Shown: positions 30,963 to 40,139, counted from the first letter of the stretch. The stretch: DNA of 54,012 nucleotides from Pseudomonas lundensis (GCF_001042985.1 NZ_JYKY01000030.1:1-54012); one strand, 5' to 3'. The notes: generated by a model not told the origin, from the letters alone. Program-made: numbers and translations.

Positions 30963-31277
30963 ATGCGCCCATTGCACGGATTTATTCTGCACGCCCATAC
31001 CAAACCCGAAAAAGCTGACGCCTTTGAAGCGTTGTTTCGTTCCTACGTGGCGCCTAGCCGTCTGGAACCCGGCTGCATCGAGTACCACATGCTGCGCGAT
31101 CAGCAAGACCCCACCCTGTTCATCTTTTATGAGATCTGGCAGTCCCGCGAGCACTTGGCCGTGCATGAAAACCTGCCGCACATGAAGCAGTTTTTCGACA
31201 ACCGCATGGACTATCTGGCACGCGACTTTGACGTGCGCCTGATCGACATGCTCAGCCCGTCTTCGGCTAGCCGCTGA
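30963..31277 (+). CDS. YgiN-like putative quinol monooxygenase (ABM domain)
   Basis: The protein is 104 residues, one antibiotic-biosynthesis-monooxygenase (ABM) ferredoxin-like domain: HGFILHAHTKPEKADAFEAL, the LEPGCIEYHMLRD strand, LFIFYEIWQSREHLAVHEN with the family's E-x-W and H residues, and LPHMKQFFD. These small dimers oxidise quinols or act on heme or antibiotics; the mdaB neighbour points to quinol oxidation. GAGGAG is before ATG 30963. Its last 11 bp overlap the converging TauE gene. Confidence 0.87.
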   Translation: MRPLHGFILHAHTKPEKADAFEALFRSYVAPSRLEPGCIEYHMLRDQQDPTLFIFYEIWQSREHLAVHENLPHMKQFFDNRMDYLARDFDVRLIDMLSPSSASR

Positions 31278-32031
31278 TTAACAAGTGCGCGCCCAGCAGG
31301 GCCATGCCGACGAAAAAGACGCGTTTGAACAACGTCGCGCTGACGCGTTGACGCAGGAGTTGCCCGATCCACATGCCGAGCATGGCGGGTAACAGCGCCA
31401 GCAGGGACGCGCTCAATTCGCCGCCCCCCAAACTGCCGCGCCCATACAGCCCGGCAGCCAGAGCCAAGGTGGAGACACTGAAGGACAATCCCAAGGCTTG
31501 AACCAACTGATTTTTGCCCAGCCTCAAGGCTTGCAGGTACGGCACGGCAGGGATCACGAACACGCCCGTCGCTGAGGTAATGACACCCGTGACCACGCCA
31601 CACAGCGACCCGAGCCAAGGCTCACGGGCCGGCGCCACCCGCCAGGTGGGCAAAAACAGTCCGCTCAAGGCGTACAGCAATAACGCGGCCCCTAAGGCGC
31701 GCACCACCCCGCTGCCGCCGTCGATGCCGAGCCACAACATGCCGAATCCCGTGCCGCAAACAATCCCCAACTGCATGGGCCATAAACGCCGGATCAAAGC
31801 GCGCAATTGACCACCGGCTGCCAATTGCCAGGCATTGGTGACGATCGACGGAATAATCAACAACGCGGCTGCCTGCGCCGGAGCAATAGCCAGCCCCAGC
31901 ATGCCCATCGCCACCGTAGGCAAGCCCAGGCCGATCATCCCTTTGACCGTGCCTGCCATCAGAAACGTGAGCATGACCAGCAGCGACACTGCCCAACCCA
32001 GGGTTTGGTAAAACTCGATTAATGTCTTCAT
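31267..32031 (-). CDS. Sulfite/organosulfonate exporter TauE/SafE-family membrane protein
   Basis: The protein is 254 residues with about eight membrane helices. The first repeat carries LMAGTVKGMIGLGLPTVAMG and the second SLCGVVTGVITSATGVFVIP, the two mirrored glycine-rich motifs of TauE/SafE (DUF81) permeases. The family exports sulfite, sulfoacetate or related anions, or takes up others; the substrate is not known here. ATG 32031 (MKTLIEFYQT) is taken instead of an upstream start because it gives a short cytoplasmic N-terminus. It diverges from a LysR gene that may regulate it. Confidence 0.88.
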   Translation of the reverse strand: MKTLIEFYQTLGWAVSLLVMLTFLMAGTVKGMIGLGLPTVAMGMLGLAIAPAQAAALLIIPSIVTNAWQLAAGGQLRALIRRLWPMQLGIVCGTGFGMLWLGIDGGSGVVRALGAALLLYALSGLFLPTWRVAPAREPWLGSLCGVVTGVITSATGVFVIPAVPYLQALRLGKNQLVQALGLSFSVSTLALAAGLYGRGSLGGGELSASLLALLPAMLGMWIGQLLRQRVSATLFKRVFFVGMALLGAHLLISG

Positions 32032-32173
32032 GCGCGTATGCTGGCGCACGGCCGACAAGCAGAAAATGCGCCATTGCCAGAGCCAGCCTATTGTTTGGCA
32101 AGAGGCTGTATCACCTCACACCGTCCGAATCTCGTCGCCCGACGCTGCGGGTGCAACAGAAGGAAACCCCACG

Positions 32174-33058
32174 ATGCCTGTCGACCTGATCGATTTGCGC
32201 CTGTATTTGAACATCGTGCAGGCAGGCAATATCACGGCGGGGGCCCGCCTCAGTCATTTATCGCTGCCCGCTGCCAGCGCCCGGATCAGGGCCATGGAAG
32301 CCTCGCTAGGGGTCGAATGTTTGCAACGCAGCCGACGCGGCATCAGCCCGACGCCAGCAGGTCAGGCGCTGGCCCAGCATGCCCGGGTGCTGCTGAAACA
32401 GGCCGAGCGCATGCGGCACGATCTGGCGGAGTACGCACAAGGCTTCAAAGGCCGTGTGCGGCTGCTGTGCAACACCTCCGCACTCACTGAATACCTGCCG
32501 GAGTTGCTGGCAGACTTTGTGCGCCAACACCCCGCGATCAGCGTCGATCAGCAAGAACTGACCAGCCTGCGCATTACCCACGCCCTGCGTCAGGATGCGG
32601 CCGATATCGGGATCATTTCCGATGCCGTAGACACACACGACCTACAGACCCGCCCCTTTCGCAATGACCCGCTGGTGCTGGTGATCCCGCTTGATCATCC
32701 GCTGGCTGAGCACGCGGCCCCGTGCTTTAACGACGCTTTGCGCCATGATTTTGTCGGCCTTTCCGTCCATAGCGCGCTGGCGGTGTACCTGGAGGAACAA
32801 GCGCTGCACAGCGGCTTTCGCCTGACCACGCGATTGCGCGCAGAGGGCTTTGACGGTGTGTTGCGCATGGTCGCCCGTGGCGCCGGGTTGGGGATTGTGC
32901 CGCGCGCCACCATTGAGCGATGGCAAGCCCCCCGCACCTTCCGCGTGGTCACGCTCAATGAGCCGTGGGCAGATCGCAGGCTGCTGTTATGTGCGCGTTC
33001 GTTCGAGCAACTTCCGGCGTACGCACAGGCGTTGGCGGACGCGTTGTGCGCGCCATAG
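32174..33058 (+). CDS. LysR-family transcriptional regulator
   Basis: The protein is 294 residues. HTH: LYLNIVQAGNITAGARLSHL, SLPAASARIRAMEASLGVEC; the helix recognises DNA near the N-terminus as in all LysR proteins. The effector domain starts about residue 88 (KGRVRLLCNTSALTEYLPEL) and includes ADIGIISD and GVLRMVARGAGLGIVPRATI. AAGGAA lies before ATG 32174; an upstream in-frame start at 32030 overlaps the divergent exporter gene and was set aside. It diverges from the TauE-type gene, a common regulator-target layout, so control of that exporter is a reasonable inference. Confidence 0.92.
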   Translation: MPVDLIDLRLYLNIVQAGNITAGARLSHLSLPAASARIRAMEASLGVECLQRSRRGISPTPAGQALAQHARVLLKQAERMRHDLAEYAQGFKGRVRLLCNTSALTEYLPELLADFVRQHPAISVDQQELTSLRITHALRQDAADIGIISDAVDTHDLQTRPFRNDPLVLVIPLDHPLAEHAAPCFNDALRHDFVGLSVHSALAVYLEEQALHSGFRLTTRLRAEGFDGVLRMVARGAGLGIVPRATIERWQAPRTFRVVTLNEPWADRRLLLCARSFEQLPAYAQALADALCAP

Positions 33059-33207
33059 CCTTGTAGGAATTGGCCTAGAAGCACGCATGACTGTATGCCG
33101 GAATTTTTACCGGGAGTACTATCGCGGACTTTACTGCGCGAGGGGCTGGCACCTGCCATGCCTGACGTGGACTCCAACACTGAAAACAACAACGAACAGG
33201 GCACCTG

Positions 33208-34611
33208 ATGGCTGACCATAACGCTCCCCCCATCACACTCAAGCGCGGCCTGAAAAACCGCCACATCCAGCTGATTGCCCTGGGCGGCGCCATTGGGACG
33301 GGGCTGTTCCTCGGCTCGGCGGGCGTCCTCAAGTCCGCCGGGCCATCGATGATCCTGGGCTATGCCATTGCCGGTTTTATCGCGTTCCTGATCATGCGCC
33401 AGCTCGGCGAAATGATCGTCGAAGAGCCAGTGGCCGGGTCGTTCAGCCACTTCGCCCACAAGTACTGGGGCGGCTATGCGGGGTTTCTCTCGGGCTGGAA
33501 CTACTGGGTGCTGTACGTACTGGTGGGCATGGCCGAGCTCACGGCGGTCGGCAAATACATACAGTTCTGGTGGCCCGAGGTGCCGACGTGGGTCAGCGCC
33601 GTGGTGTTCTTTGTGCTGGTCAACCTGATCAACACCTTGAATGTGAAAGTGTTCGGGGAGATGGAGTTCTGGTTTGCCATCATCAAAGTGGTGGCGATTA
33701 TCGGCATGATCGCGCTCGGCTGTTACCTGCTGATCAGTGGCACCGGCGGGCCGCAGGCGTCGATCAGTAACCTGTGGAGCCACGGCGGGTTCTTCCCCAA
33801 CGGTGGCACCGGGCTGTTGATGGCAATGGCGTTCATCATGTTCTCGTTCGGCGGGCTGGAGCTGGTGGGCATTACCGCTGCCGAAGCCAGCGAGCCGAAA
33901 AAAGTCATCCCCAAGGCGATCAACCAGGTGGTGTATCGCGTGCTGATTTTTTACGTCGGCGCCTTGACCGTGTTGCTGGCGCTGTACCCGTGGGATCAGT
34001 TGCTGGTCACCCTGGGCGCTTCGGGCGATGCCTACAGCGGCAGCCCGTTTGTGCAGATTTTCGCCCTGATCGGCAGCAACACAGCGGCGCAGATTCTTAA
34101 CTTCGTGGTGCTGACGGCCGCGCTGTCGGTCTATAACAGCGGCGTTTACTGCAACAGCCGCATGCTCTTCGGCCTGGCCGAACAGGGCGACGCGCCCAAA
34201 GCCTTGATGAAACTGACCAAAAACGGCGTGCCGCTGCGGGCTCTGGGTGTGTCGGCGCTGGTGACAATGCTGTGCGTGGTGGTGAACTACGTGGCGCCGC
34301 ACAAGGCGCTGGAACTGCTGTTTGCGCTGGTGGTTGCCTCGCTGATGATCAACTGGGCGCTGATCAGCCTCACGCACCTCAAGTTCCGCAAGGCCATGGC
34401 GGTCCAAGGGGTGGTGCCCTCGTTCAAGGCGTTCTGGTCGCCGTTGAGCAACATCGTGTGCCTGGCCTTCATGGTGATGATTGTGTCAGTGATCTGGATG
34501 ATTCCCGACGTGCGCGCCTCGGTGTATGCCATCCCCGTGTGGCTGCTGATCATCTACGGTTTCTACCGTATTCGCCTGCGCACTGGCCAACCGTTGGCCA
34601 CGCAACGCTAG
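33208..34611 (+). CDS. aroP: AroP-type amino-acid permease (APC superfamily)
   Basis: The protein is 467 residues with twelve membrane helices. It starts with a short hydrophilic segment, LKRGLKNRHIQLIALGGAIG, followed by TGLFLGSAGVLKSAGPSMIL, the signature of the amino-acid transporter family. EEPVAGSFSHFAHKYWGGYA is the conserved second motif. FGGLELVGITAAEASEPKKV and NSGVYCNSRMLFGLAEQGDA are typical of AroP/PheP/ProY carriers. It takes up aromatic or related amino acids by proton symport; specificity is by resemblance. The ATG 33208 overlaps the stop of a 16-codon frame (TGATG). A terminator follows. Confidence 0.88.
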   Translation: MADHNAPPITLKRGLKNRHIQLIALGGAIGTGLFLGSAGVLKSAGPSMILGYAIAGFIAFLIMRQLGEMIVEEPVAGSFSHFAHKYWGGYAGFLSGWNYWVLYVLVGMAELTAVGKYIQFWWPEVPTWVSAVVFFVLVNLINTLNVKVFGEMEFWFAIIKVVAIIGMIALGCYLLISGTGGPQASISNLWSHGGFFPNGGTGLLMAMAFIMFSFGGLELVGITAAEASEPKKVIPKAINQVVYRVLIFYVGALTVLLALYPWDQLLVTLGASGDAYSGSPFVQIFALIGSNTAAQILNFVVLTAALSVYNSGVYCNSRMLFGLAEQGDAPKALMKLTKNGVPLRALGVSALVTMLCVVVNYVAPHKALELLFALVVASLMINWALISLTHLKFRKAMAVQGVVPSFKAFWSPLSNIVCLAFMVMIVSVIWMIPDVRASVYAIPVWLLIIYGFYRIRLRTGQPLATQR

Positions 34612-34642
34612 GGTCAGTGCCCGTTTCATCGCCGCTGCAACG

Positions 34643-34678
34643 AAAACCCCCGGCACTCGCAGAGGACCGGGGGTTTTT
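34643..34678. terminator. Terminator between aroP and mmsB (bidirectional)
   Basis: AAAACCCCCGG (34643-34653) and CCGGGGGTTTTT (34667-34678) form a GC-rich stem with T runs on both strands, serving both converging genes. Confidence 0.9.
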
Positions 34679-34731
34679 AATGGCCGCAAAAAACCGGGAT
34701 GCCCGCCCGACGCGGACTCCCGGAAAAGACC

Positions 34732-35619
34732 CTATTCGGGCTTGCGATAACTGTTGATGATGGCGGAAAAGTCCTTGCCGCCCTCGCCGCGCAAACTCAT
34801 CGCCTGGTACAGCTGCTGAGCCACTGCGCCCAGTACCACCGGCTGATGCGCCTGACGCGCGGCTTCGGTGGCCAGACCCAAGTCCTTGAGCATCAGCTCG
34901 GCCCCAAAACCGCCGGTGTACCCCCGTGACGCCGGGGCCGTTTCCACGATGCCCGGCCACGGATTGTAGGTTTCGGAACTCCAGCAGCGCCCGGTCGAGC
35001 TGTTGATAACACCGGCCAGCACTTCGGTATCGATGCCCAATGCCGCGCCCAGCGCCATGGCTTCGCTGACACCGACCATGGAAATCCCCAGCAGCAGGTT
35101 GTTGCAGATTTTAGCCACTTGACCGGTGCCCACCTCCCCGCAATGGACGATGTTGCGCCCCATCTGCGCGAGTACCGGGTGCAAGGTATCGAACAGCGCT
35201 TTTTGCGCACCGACCATAAAGGTCAGGGTGCCGGCCTGCGCGCCACCCGTACCGCCGGACACGGGCGCATCGGCCATCTGCACGCCCTGTTTGGCCGCCG
35301 CAGCCGCCACGTCACGGGCCGTTTGCGGGTCGATGGTGCTGCAATCCACGGCAGGAATGCCTTCGCCAATCCCCGCCAACACCCCCTCTTCACCCAACCA
35401 CACGCTGCGCACGTGAGCGGCAGCGGGCAGCATGGTTATCACCAGCTGCGCCCCCTGCGCGGCCGTCTTGGGCGACGCGCTGATGTGCCCGCCCTGGGCG
35501 GCGAGTTCCGAGAGAATGTCCTGGTTCAGGTCGAACAGGTTCAGCGAGTGCCCGGCCTTGATCAGGTTGCGCGCCATTGGCGCGCCCATGTTGCCCAATC
35601 CGATAAATGCGATGTTCAT
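34732..35619 (-). CDS. mmsB: 3-hydroxyisobutyrate dehydrogenase
   Basis: The protein is 295 residues. It oxidises 3-hydroxyisobutyrate to methylmalonate semialdehyde in valine catabolism using NAD+. The NAD-binding start MNIAFIGLGNMGAPMARNLI, the substrate loop MADAPVSGGTGGAQAGTLTF, the catalytic Lys in GQVAKICNNLLLGISM and the C-terminal GFGAELMLKDLGLA all match. ATG 35619 is the natural N-terminus; upstream in-frame codons overlap the mmsA end. It follows mmsA by 10 bp in the same operon. Confidence 0.95.
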   Translation of the reverse strand: MNIAFIGLGNMGAPMARNLIKAGHSLNLFDLNQDILSELAAQGGHISASPKTAAQGAQLVITMLPAAAHVRSVWLGEEGVLAGIGEGIPAVDCSTIDPQTARDVAAAAAKQGVQMADAPVSGGTGGAQAGTLTFMVGAQKALFDTLHPVLAQMGRNIVHCGEVGTGQVAKICNNLLLGISMVGVSEAMALGAALGIDTEVLAGVINSSTGRCWSSETYNPWPGIVETAPASRGYTGGFGAELMLKDLGLATEAARQAHQPVVLGAVAQQLYQAMSLRGEGGKDFSAIINSYRKPE

Positions 35620-35629
35620 GACGCTGTCC

Positions 35630-37141
35630 TCAACGAAGATTGATGGTGGTGTTGACGCCATCATTCACGCTGTCATCGTCGAACCAACGACTGGTGACGG
35701 TCTTGGTCTGGGTATAAAACTGCACGACCTGTTTGCCGTACGGGCCCAAATCACCCAGTTTGGAGCCCCGCGAGCCGGTGAAGCTGAAGAACGGGACCGG
35801 GACCGGGATCGGAATGTTGATGCCAACCTGACCCACGTCGATTTCACTCTGGAACTTGCGGGCGGCCGCACCACTTTGGGTAAACAGACCGGTGCCGTTG
35901 CCGAAGGGGTTGGCGTTGACCAGCGCGATGGCCTGGTCCAGCGTATCGACCTCCAGTACCACCAACACAGGGCCAAAGATTTCCTGGGTATAGATCTGCA
36001 TGTCGGTGGTCACGCCCGAAAACAGGGTCGGCCCGACAAAGTTGCCCTGCTCGAAACCCGGCACGCTCACCGTGCGACCATCGAGTTCCAGCTTCGCCCC
36101 TTCCTTGATCCCGCTTTCAATCAAGCTGAGCACCCGCTCTTTCGCCCGCTTGGAAATCACCGGGCCGACGTCAGTGCCCGGCTCACTGCCTGCGTTCACT
36201 TTGAGTTGTTGCGCCAGCGCCTTGAGGTCTGGCAGCCACTGTTTGGCCGCGCCCACCAGCACCACCACGGAGGTGGCCATGCAACGCTGACCCGCCGCGC
36301 CGAAACTGGCACCGACCAGCGCATTCAGGGTCTGTTGACGGTTGGCGTCCGGTAGCACCACGGCGTGGTTCTTGGCGCCCATCATCGATTGCACGCGCTT
36401 GCCATGGCGGCCGGCCAGGTCATAGACATGAGTGCCGACCGCGGTTGAGCCGACAAACGAAACAGCTTTGATATCGGCGTGGGTACACAGCGCATCCACC
36501 ACTTCCTTGCCACCGTGGACCACGTTGAGCACACCCGGCGGCACACCGGCTTCAAGCGCCAGCTCGACCAGCATCAGGGTCGACAACGGGTCTTGCTCCG
36601 AAGGCTTGAGAACGAATGTGTTACCGCAGGCGATGGCCATGGGGAACATCCACAGCGGAATCATTGCCGGGAAGTTGAAAGGCGTGATCCCTGCGCACAC
36701 ACCAATGGGTTGACGCAGGGTGTAGGTATCGACCCCGCCCGCGACGTTTTCAGCGAATTCGCCCATTTGCAGCGTGCCGATGGAGCACGCGTGCTCAACC
36801 ACTTCCAGGCCACGAAAAATATCGCCCTCGGCGTCTGCAATGGTTTTGCCCTGCTCGGCACTGAGCACGGTGGCGATGCGTTTGGAGTGTTCACGGATCA
36901 GTGCTTGCAGCTTGAGCATGATGCGCATGCGCGCACCGATCGGCGTCAGCTTCCAGGTCTGGAAGGCACGCTGAGCGGCCTCGATGGCCGCGTTGACTTC
37001 AGCTGCAGTGGCGAACGGGACTTTGGCCAGCACTTGCTGAGTGGCCGGGTTGACGATGTCTTGCCACTGCGTGGTTTGCGACTCGATCCACTCACCGTCA
37101 ATCAGCAAGCGGGCGTTTTGATACGGGGTAGAAGCCGTCAT
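35630..37141 (-). CDS. mmsA: CoA-acylating methylmalonate-semialdehyde dehydrogenase
   Basis: The protein is 503 residues. It makes propionyl-CoA from methylmalonate semialdehyde (and acetyl-CoA from malonate semialdehyde). Family blocks: RLLIDGEWIESQTTQWQDIV, GICAGITPFNFPAMIPLWMF with C in place of a common V, KPSEQDPLSTLMLVELALEA, FVGSTAVGTHVYDLAGRHGK, the catalytic Cys in GAAGQRCMATSVVV, and EIFGPVLVVLEVDTLDQAIA. ATG 37141 is chosen because longer frames contain unrelated sequence. First gene of mmsA-mmsB; the divergent LysR gene is the likely regulator. (The block named with C reads GVCAGITPFNF in the sequence.). Confidence 0.95.
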   Translation of the reverse strand: MTASTPYQNARLLIDGEWIESQTTQWQDIVNPATQQVLAKVPFATAAEVNAAIEAAQRAFQTWKLTPIGARMRIMLKLQALIREHSKRIATVLSAEQGKTIADAEGDIFRGLEVVEHACSIGTLQMGEFAENVAGGVDTYTLRQPIGVCAGITPFNFPAMIPLWMFPMAIACGNTFVLKPSEQDPLSTLMLVELALEAGVPPGVLNVVHGGKEVVDALCTHADIKAVSFVGSTAVGTHVYDLAGRHGKRVQSMMGAKNHAVVLPDANRQQTLNALVGASFGAAGQRCMATSVVVLVGAAKQWLPDLKALAQQLKVNAGSEPGTDVGPVISKRAKERVLSLIESGIKEGAKLELDGRTVSVPGFEQGNFVGPTLFSGVTTDMQIYTQEIFGPVLVVLEVDTLDQAIALVNANPFGNGTGLFTQSGAAARKFQSEIDVGQVGINIPIPVPVPFFSFTGSRGSKLGDLGPYGKQVVQFYTQTKTVTSRWFDDDSVNDGVNTTINLR

Positions 37142-37253
37142 GGAAGTCTCCGGAATTATTCTTATGGGAGGGGCGACGGGTTGGTCGCGGGACTGTTTTT
37201 GGAGTATAGGTGTGCGTTCTTCTAATAAGAACGCACATAAAAGCCGGTCTAAC

Positions 37254-38201
37254 ATGCAAAAAAACATCACTTCGTTGAGCGCACTGAACTGGGACGACCT
37301 GAAGTATTTTCTTGAGGTGGCCCGTACCCGCAAAGCCAGCAGCGCGGCCAAACGGCTGGCGGTGGACTACACCACGGTATCGCGACGCATCAGTTCGCTG
37401 GAGACGGCACTCGGCACGTTGCTGTTTGAAAAGTCGCGCACCAATGGCTTCACCCTGACCAATGAAGGCCAGCGTTTGCTGGGCTATGCGGAGTCAATCG
37501 AAAGCATGCTGCACATGGCCTGCGAGCAAGTGTCGGGGTCGGGCGTGGCGTTGTCGGGGCATGTGCGCATGGGCTGCACAGAAGGCTTCGGCAGCTTTTT
37601 CATCACCCCGCAGCTCAGCCATTTTGTGGACACCTACCCGGCCATTTCGGTGGACATCCTGCCGCTGCCGCACTTCATCAGCCTGTCCAAGCGCGAAGCT
37701 GACATCGTGATCGCGCTGGAGCGCCCCGAGCATGGGCCGTATGTGTGTTGCAAATTGTGCGACTACCGGCTGCAACTCTATGCGACCCAGGACTACCTCG
37801 ACGCTCACCCGCCGATTCGTCGCCCGTCAGATCTGGCAGAGCATCCGTTTATCAGTTATGTCGACGACCTGGCCTTCAGTTCCGAGCTGCTGTACCTGGC
37901 GAACGTCCTGCCGGGCGCCAGCGCCACCCTGCGCAGCACCAGCGTGATCGCCCAATACGTCGCCGCGCAGCAAGGTCGATCAATGGCGATTCTGCCGTGC
38001 TTTTTGGCGGCTCAAGACCCGCGCCTGCTGCCGGTATTGCCGCAAGAGATCAATCTCACGCGGCAGTTCTGGATGTACTGCCGCGAGGACCTGCGCAAGC
38101 TGAAGCGGATCACCCTGCTGTGGGATTACATCCGTGAGGTGACTGAGCTGAATGCGCCGTTGCTGCTCGGGGAAACGCGGGCGTTGAAGTTTGCCGATTG
38201 A
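37254..38201 (+). CDS. LysR-family regulator divergent from mmsAB
   Basis: The protein is 315 residues. HTH: LKYFLEVARTRKASSAAKRL, DYTTVSRRISSLETALGTLL. The effector domain begins around residue 105 with LSGHVRMGCTEGFGSFFITP. It is divergent from mmsA, 112 bp apart, the usual arrangement of a pathway regulator. ATG 37254 (MQKNITSLSALNWDDLKYF) has only a weak ribosome site; a longer frame to 37140 would overlap mmsA. Its last 51 bp are repeated at 41768-41818 beyond the bacteriocin genes, so the present 3' end is at the junction of an inserted segment; the coding sequence itself seems intact. Confidence 0.9.
   Translation: MQKNITSLSALNWDDLKYFLEVARTRKASSAAKRLAVDYTTVSRRISSLETALGTLLFEKSRTNGFTLTNEGQRLLGYAESIESMLHMACEQVSGSGVALSGHVRMGCTEGFGSFFITPQLSHFVDTYPAISVDILPLPHFISLSKREADIVIALERPEHGPYVCCKLCDYRLQLYATQDYLDAHPPIRRPSDLAEHPFISYVDDLAFSSELLYLANVLPGASATLRSTSVIAQYVAAQQGRSMAILPCFLAAQDPRLLPVLPQEINLTRQFWMYCREDLRKLKRITLLWDYIREVTELNAPLLLGETRALKFAD
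38148..38198 (+). repeat. Direct repeat copy 1 (end of LysR gene), left edge of bacteriocin island
   Basis: This 51-bp segment covers the last codons of the LysR gene and recurs at 41768-41818 with two mismatches, 3620 bp away in the same orientation. Similarity stops just before the LysR stop codon. Confidence 0.95.
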
Positions 38202-38439
38202 GCATTTAACGGGGGTTAGCAAGCCATTTCCAACGCCTTGTAACAAGACTTGGAGGTAACTCGTCATACGCCGACGTGTGCATTCCGCCCCACTCAAGGG
38301 TGCCTCCCCATTCAAGCATCCAGTGACGACTTTTTATAACTTTTGAGAATCTTCCTACCGACAAGCCAAACATCTGTGAAGTAGCGTCCTGTTGCACTTA
38401 GGCGGTGAATACGGATCGTCAAATTGCAGAGGCGGTGTT

Positions 38440-39789
38440 ATGGCGGTTAAGCATATCTTCCCGAATACCCTGGGATGTAATGGGATCGATGGCAACCGGC
38501 GACATGCCGAGGCCACAGAGCAAGCACAGGCCGCTTGGGACAGAACACTGGCGGCGAATGCACGGAACGAGCGGGAAGCTGACGCACGCAGGCGTTCGAT
38601 CAAGAAGCCGGATGTGGTGGCCTCACGCGGATGCGTCTTTGCCAAGAGTTGCACGCTGCCATACGGAACCATCAACTACATCAGTCCCGGCGGAGCCATC
38701 CCTACCGATCCGGTTAGCCAATATGGCGAGTTTGCCTTGCTGGGCGGCCGTGAAACGGATGCACAAGGAAACATTCCCCTTAAGAAAATCAGCGGCTCCG
38801 TACCCTCGTCACTGGGAACACTTCTATTGGGCGGCGCTGCTACTGCCACCGCAGGCGGTGTGTCTTGTGGTGGTTTGTGTACGGCTGGTGCTGTGGCGTC
38901 CGGGCCCACCACGGGTGTTGCTGCGGGTCTTTTGGTGGGAGTGGTTGCATTGCTGTGGCCATCCAGCTTGGGCGACAGCAGCCTATATACCGAAGAACAG
39001 CTCCAGACGCTTAAAGAGGGACGTATACGTGTTCGCCTGCACGTTGAGCAGCAGGCCGACGGCACCTTGAAGGGGTACGGGTACAACACCCAGAAGCGCC
39101 GCGACTGGGAAATGATTCCCGTGGTGCAGTTCGTTGCCCAAGGCTCCCGGCAAGTGGCTGACTTGGGCGATGGCGTAACCCTGATATGGACACCCGCCGC
39201 TGACCCGTCCAACACCTTAGGTATTCCAGCGTTAGAGGGTGCACCTCAAGCCCCACAAATCTGGATTTATCCGCCATCTGAGAAAGCGGATAGCATCATC
39301 GTCAACCCGATCTACCCGCCCGAGTACAAAGACTTCATCCTTGTGTTCCCGGCTGACTCTGGCATTCAGCCGCTTTACATCGTGATGAACGTTCGTCGAA
39401 AGCCTGGCATTGTTACAGGCCAAGGGCAGGACGTAGTAGGAATATGGCTTGCAGGTGCTGGTGTAGGACTTGGTGTACCGGTTCCCTCACAAATCGCAGA
39501 CCAACTGCGGGGACGGGAATTCAAGGACTTCGACACTTTCCGAAAAACCTTCTGGGAGCTTGTAGCCAAAGACCCAGAGCTAAGTCAGCAATTCAACGAA
39601 CGCAACCTTAAAGGCATGTTAAATGGTCTGGCACCTGTCAGCCCGAGGGCTGGACATGCAGGAAAACGAATCGCATTCGAGCTGCACCACATCGAACTAA
39701 TCAAGGATGGTGGTGCGGTATACGATACCGACAACATCAATGTCGTCACCCCTAGACGCCATATCGACATTCACAGGGGAGTTGAGTAA
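38440..39789 (+). CDS. S-type pyocin-like DNase bacteriocin
   Basis: The protein is 449 residues. The N-terminal region (CVFAKSCTLPYGTINYISPG, FALLGGRETDAQGNIPLKKI) is that of pseudomonad pyocin-like toxins. A Gly/Ala-rich hydrophobic stretch follows at about 125-175. Then comes the S-pyocin domain (GRIRVRLHVEQQADGTLKGY through IQPLYIVMNVR). The C-terminus is a colicin-E9-type HNH DNase: FELHHIELIKDGGAVYDTDN followed by a HIDIH end, with the catalytic and zinc histidines present. It cuts DNA in rival cells. ATG 38440 has AGAGGCGG nearby; a longer frame lacks support. The immunity gene overlaps its stop by one base. No lysis gene and no clear LexA or PrtN P-box were seen. Confidence 0.9.
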   Translation: MAVKHIFPNTLGCNGIDGNRRHAEATEQAQAAWDRTLAANARNEREADARRRSIKKPDVVASRGCVFAKSCTLPYGTINYISPGGAIPTDPVSQYGEFALLGGRETDAQGNIPLKKISGSVPSSLGTLLLGGAATATAGGVSCGGLCTAGAVASGPTTGVAAGLLVGVVALLWPSSLGDSSLYTEEQLQTLKEGRIRVRLHVEQQADGTLKGYGYNTQKRRDWEMIPVVQFVAQGSRQVADLGDGVTLIWTPAADPSNTLGIPALEGAPQAPQIWIYPPSEKADSIIVNPIYPPEYKDFILVFPADSGIQPLYIVMNVRRKPGIVTGQGQDVVGIWLAGAGVGLGVPVPSQIADQLRGREFKDFDTFRKTFWELVAKDPELSQQFNERNLKGMLNGLAPVSPRAGHAGKRIAFELHHIELIKDGGAVYDTDNINVVTPRRHIDIHRGVE

Positions 39790-40040
39790 TGGAATTGAAG
39801 AGCCAACTGGCTGACTACACCGAACAGGAATTCAAGTCGCTGATTCAGGCGATTGAAGACGCAACCACCGAGGACGAAAGGGGCGAGCTTGTCGATCACT
39901 TCAACAAGATTGTTCCCCATCCGGCAGGAAGCGACCTACTGTACTATCCAGAGGATGGCGAGGATGATTCAGCAGAAGGTGTAACACGCACCGTAGGCAA
40001 CTATTGCCGTGCGAATAGTCTACCGGGCTTCAAGAACTGA
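39789..40040 (+). CDS. Colicin E9/pyocin DNase immunity protein (Im family)
   Basis: The protein is 83 residues, a four-helix Im2/Im9/pyocin-immunity protein: DYTEQEFKSLIQAIEDATTE, a variable specificity helix, then the conserved HPAGSDLLYYPEDGEDDSAE and a VTRTVGNYCRANSLPGFKN end. The conserved Tyr-Tyr and acidic residues bind the DNase exosite and block cutting in the producer. It overlaps the toxin gene by one base (TAATG), so expression is coupled and protection is ensured. Confidence 0.95.
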   Translation: MELKSQLADYTEQEFKSLIQAIEDATTEDERGELVDHFNKIVPHPAGSDLLYYPEDGEDDSAEGVTRTVGNYCRANSLPGFKN

Positions 40041-40139
40041 CAGAAAAAAGAAAAGCCCGCTCAATCGCGAGCTACAAACTCTAGGTTCTGAGCCTATCGA
40101 ATGAAAAGTGAAACATCGTAGTAGCTGTCGAAGATTTTC

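Noticed and set aside
32695..34407. 570-codon minus-strand frame over aroP and the LysR gene end
   Set aside because: Low-complexity His/Gln/Arg composition typical of antisense frames in GC-rich DNA; the plus-strand permease is clear.
38237..38247. Perfect 11-bp palindrome CTTGTAACAAG upstream of the bacteriocin
   Set aside because: Does not match the LexA or PrtN P-box patterns and is short enough to occur by chance; not claimed as an operator.
38202..38439. Search for SOS (LexA) or P-box control of the bacteriocin
   Set aside because: No CTGT-N8-ACAG and no repeated ATTGnnGT were found by eye, so no regulatory claim is made.
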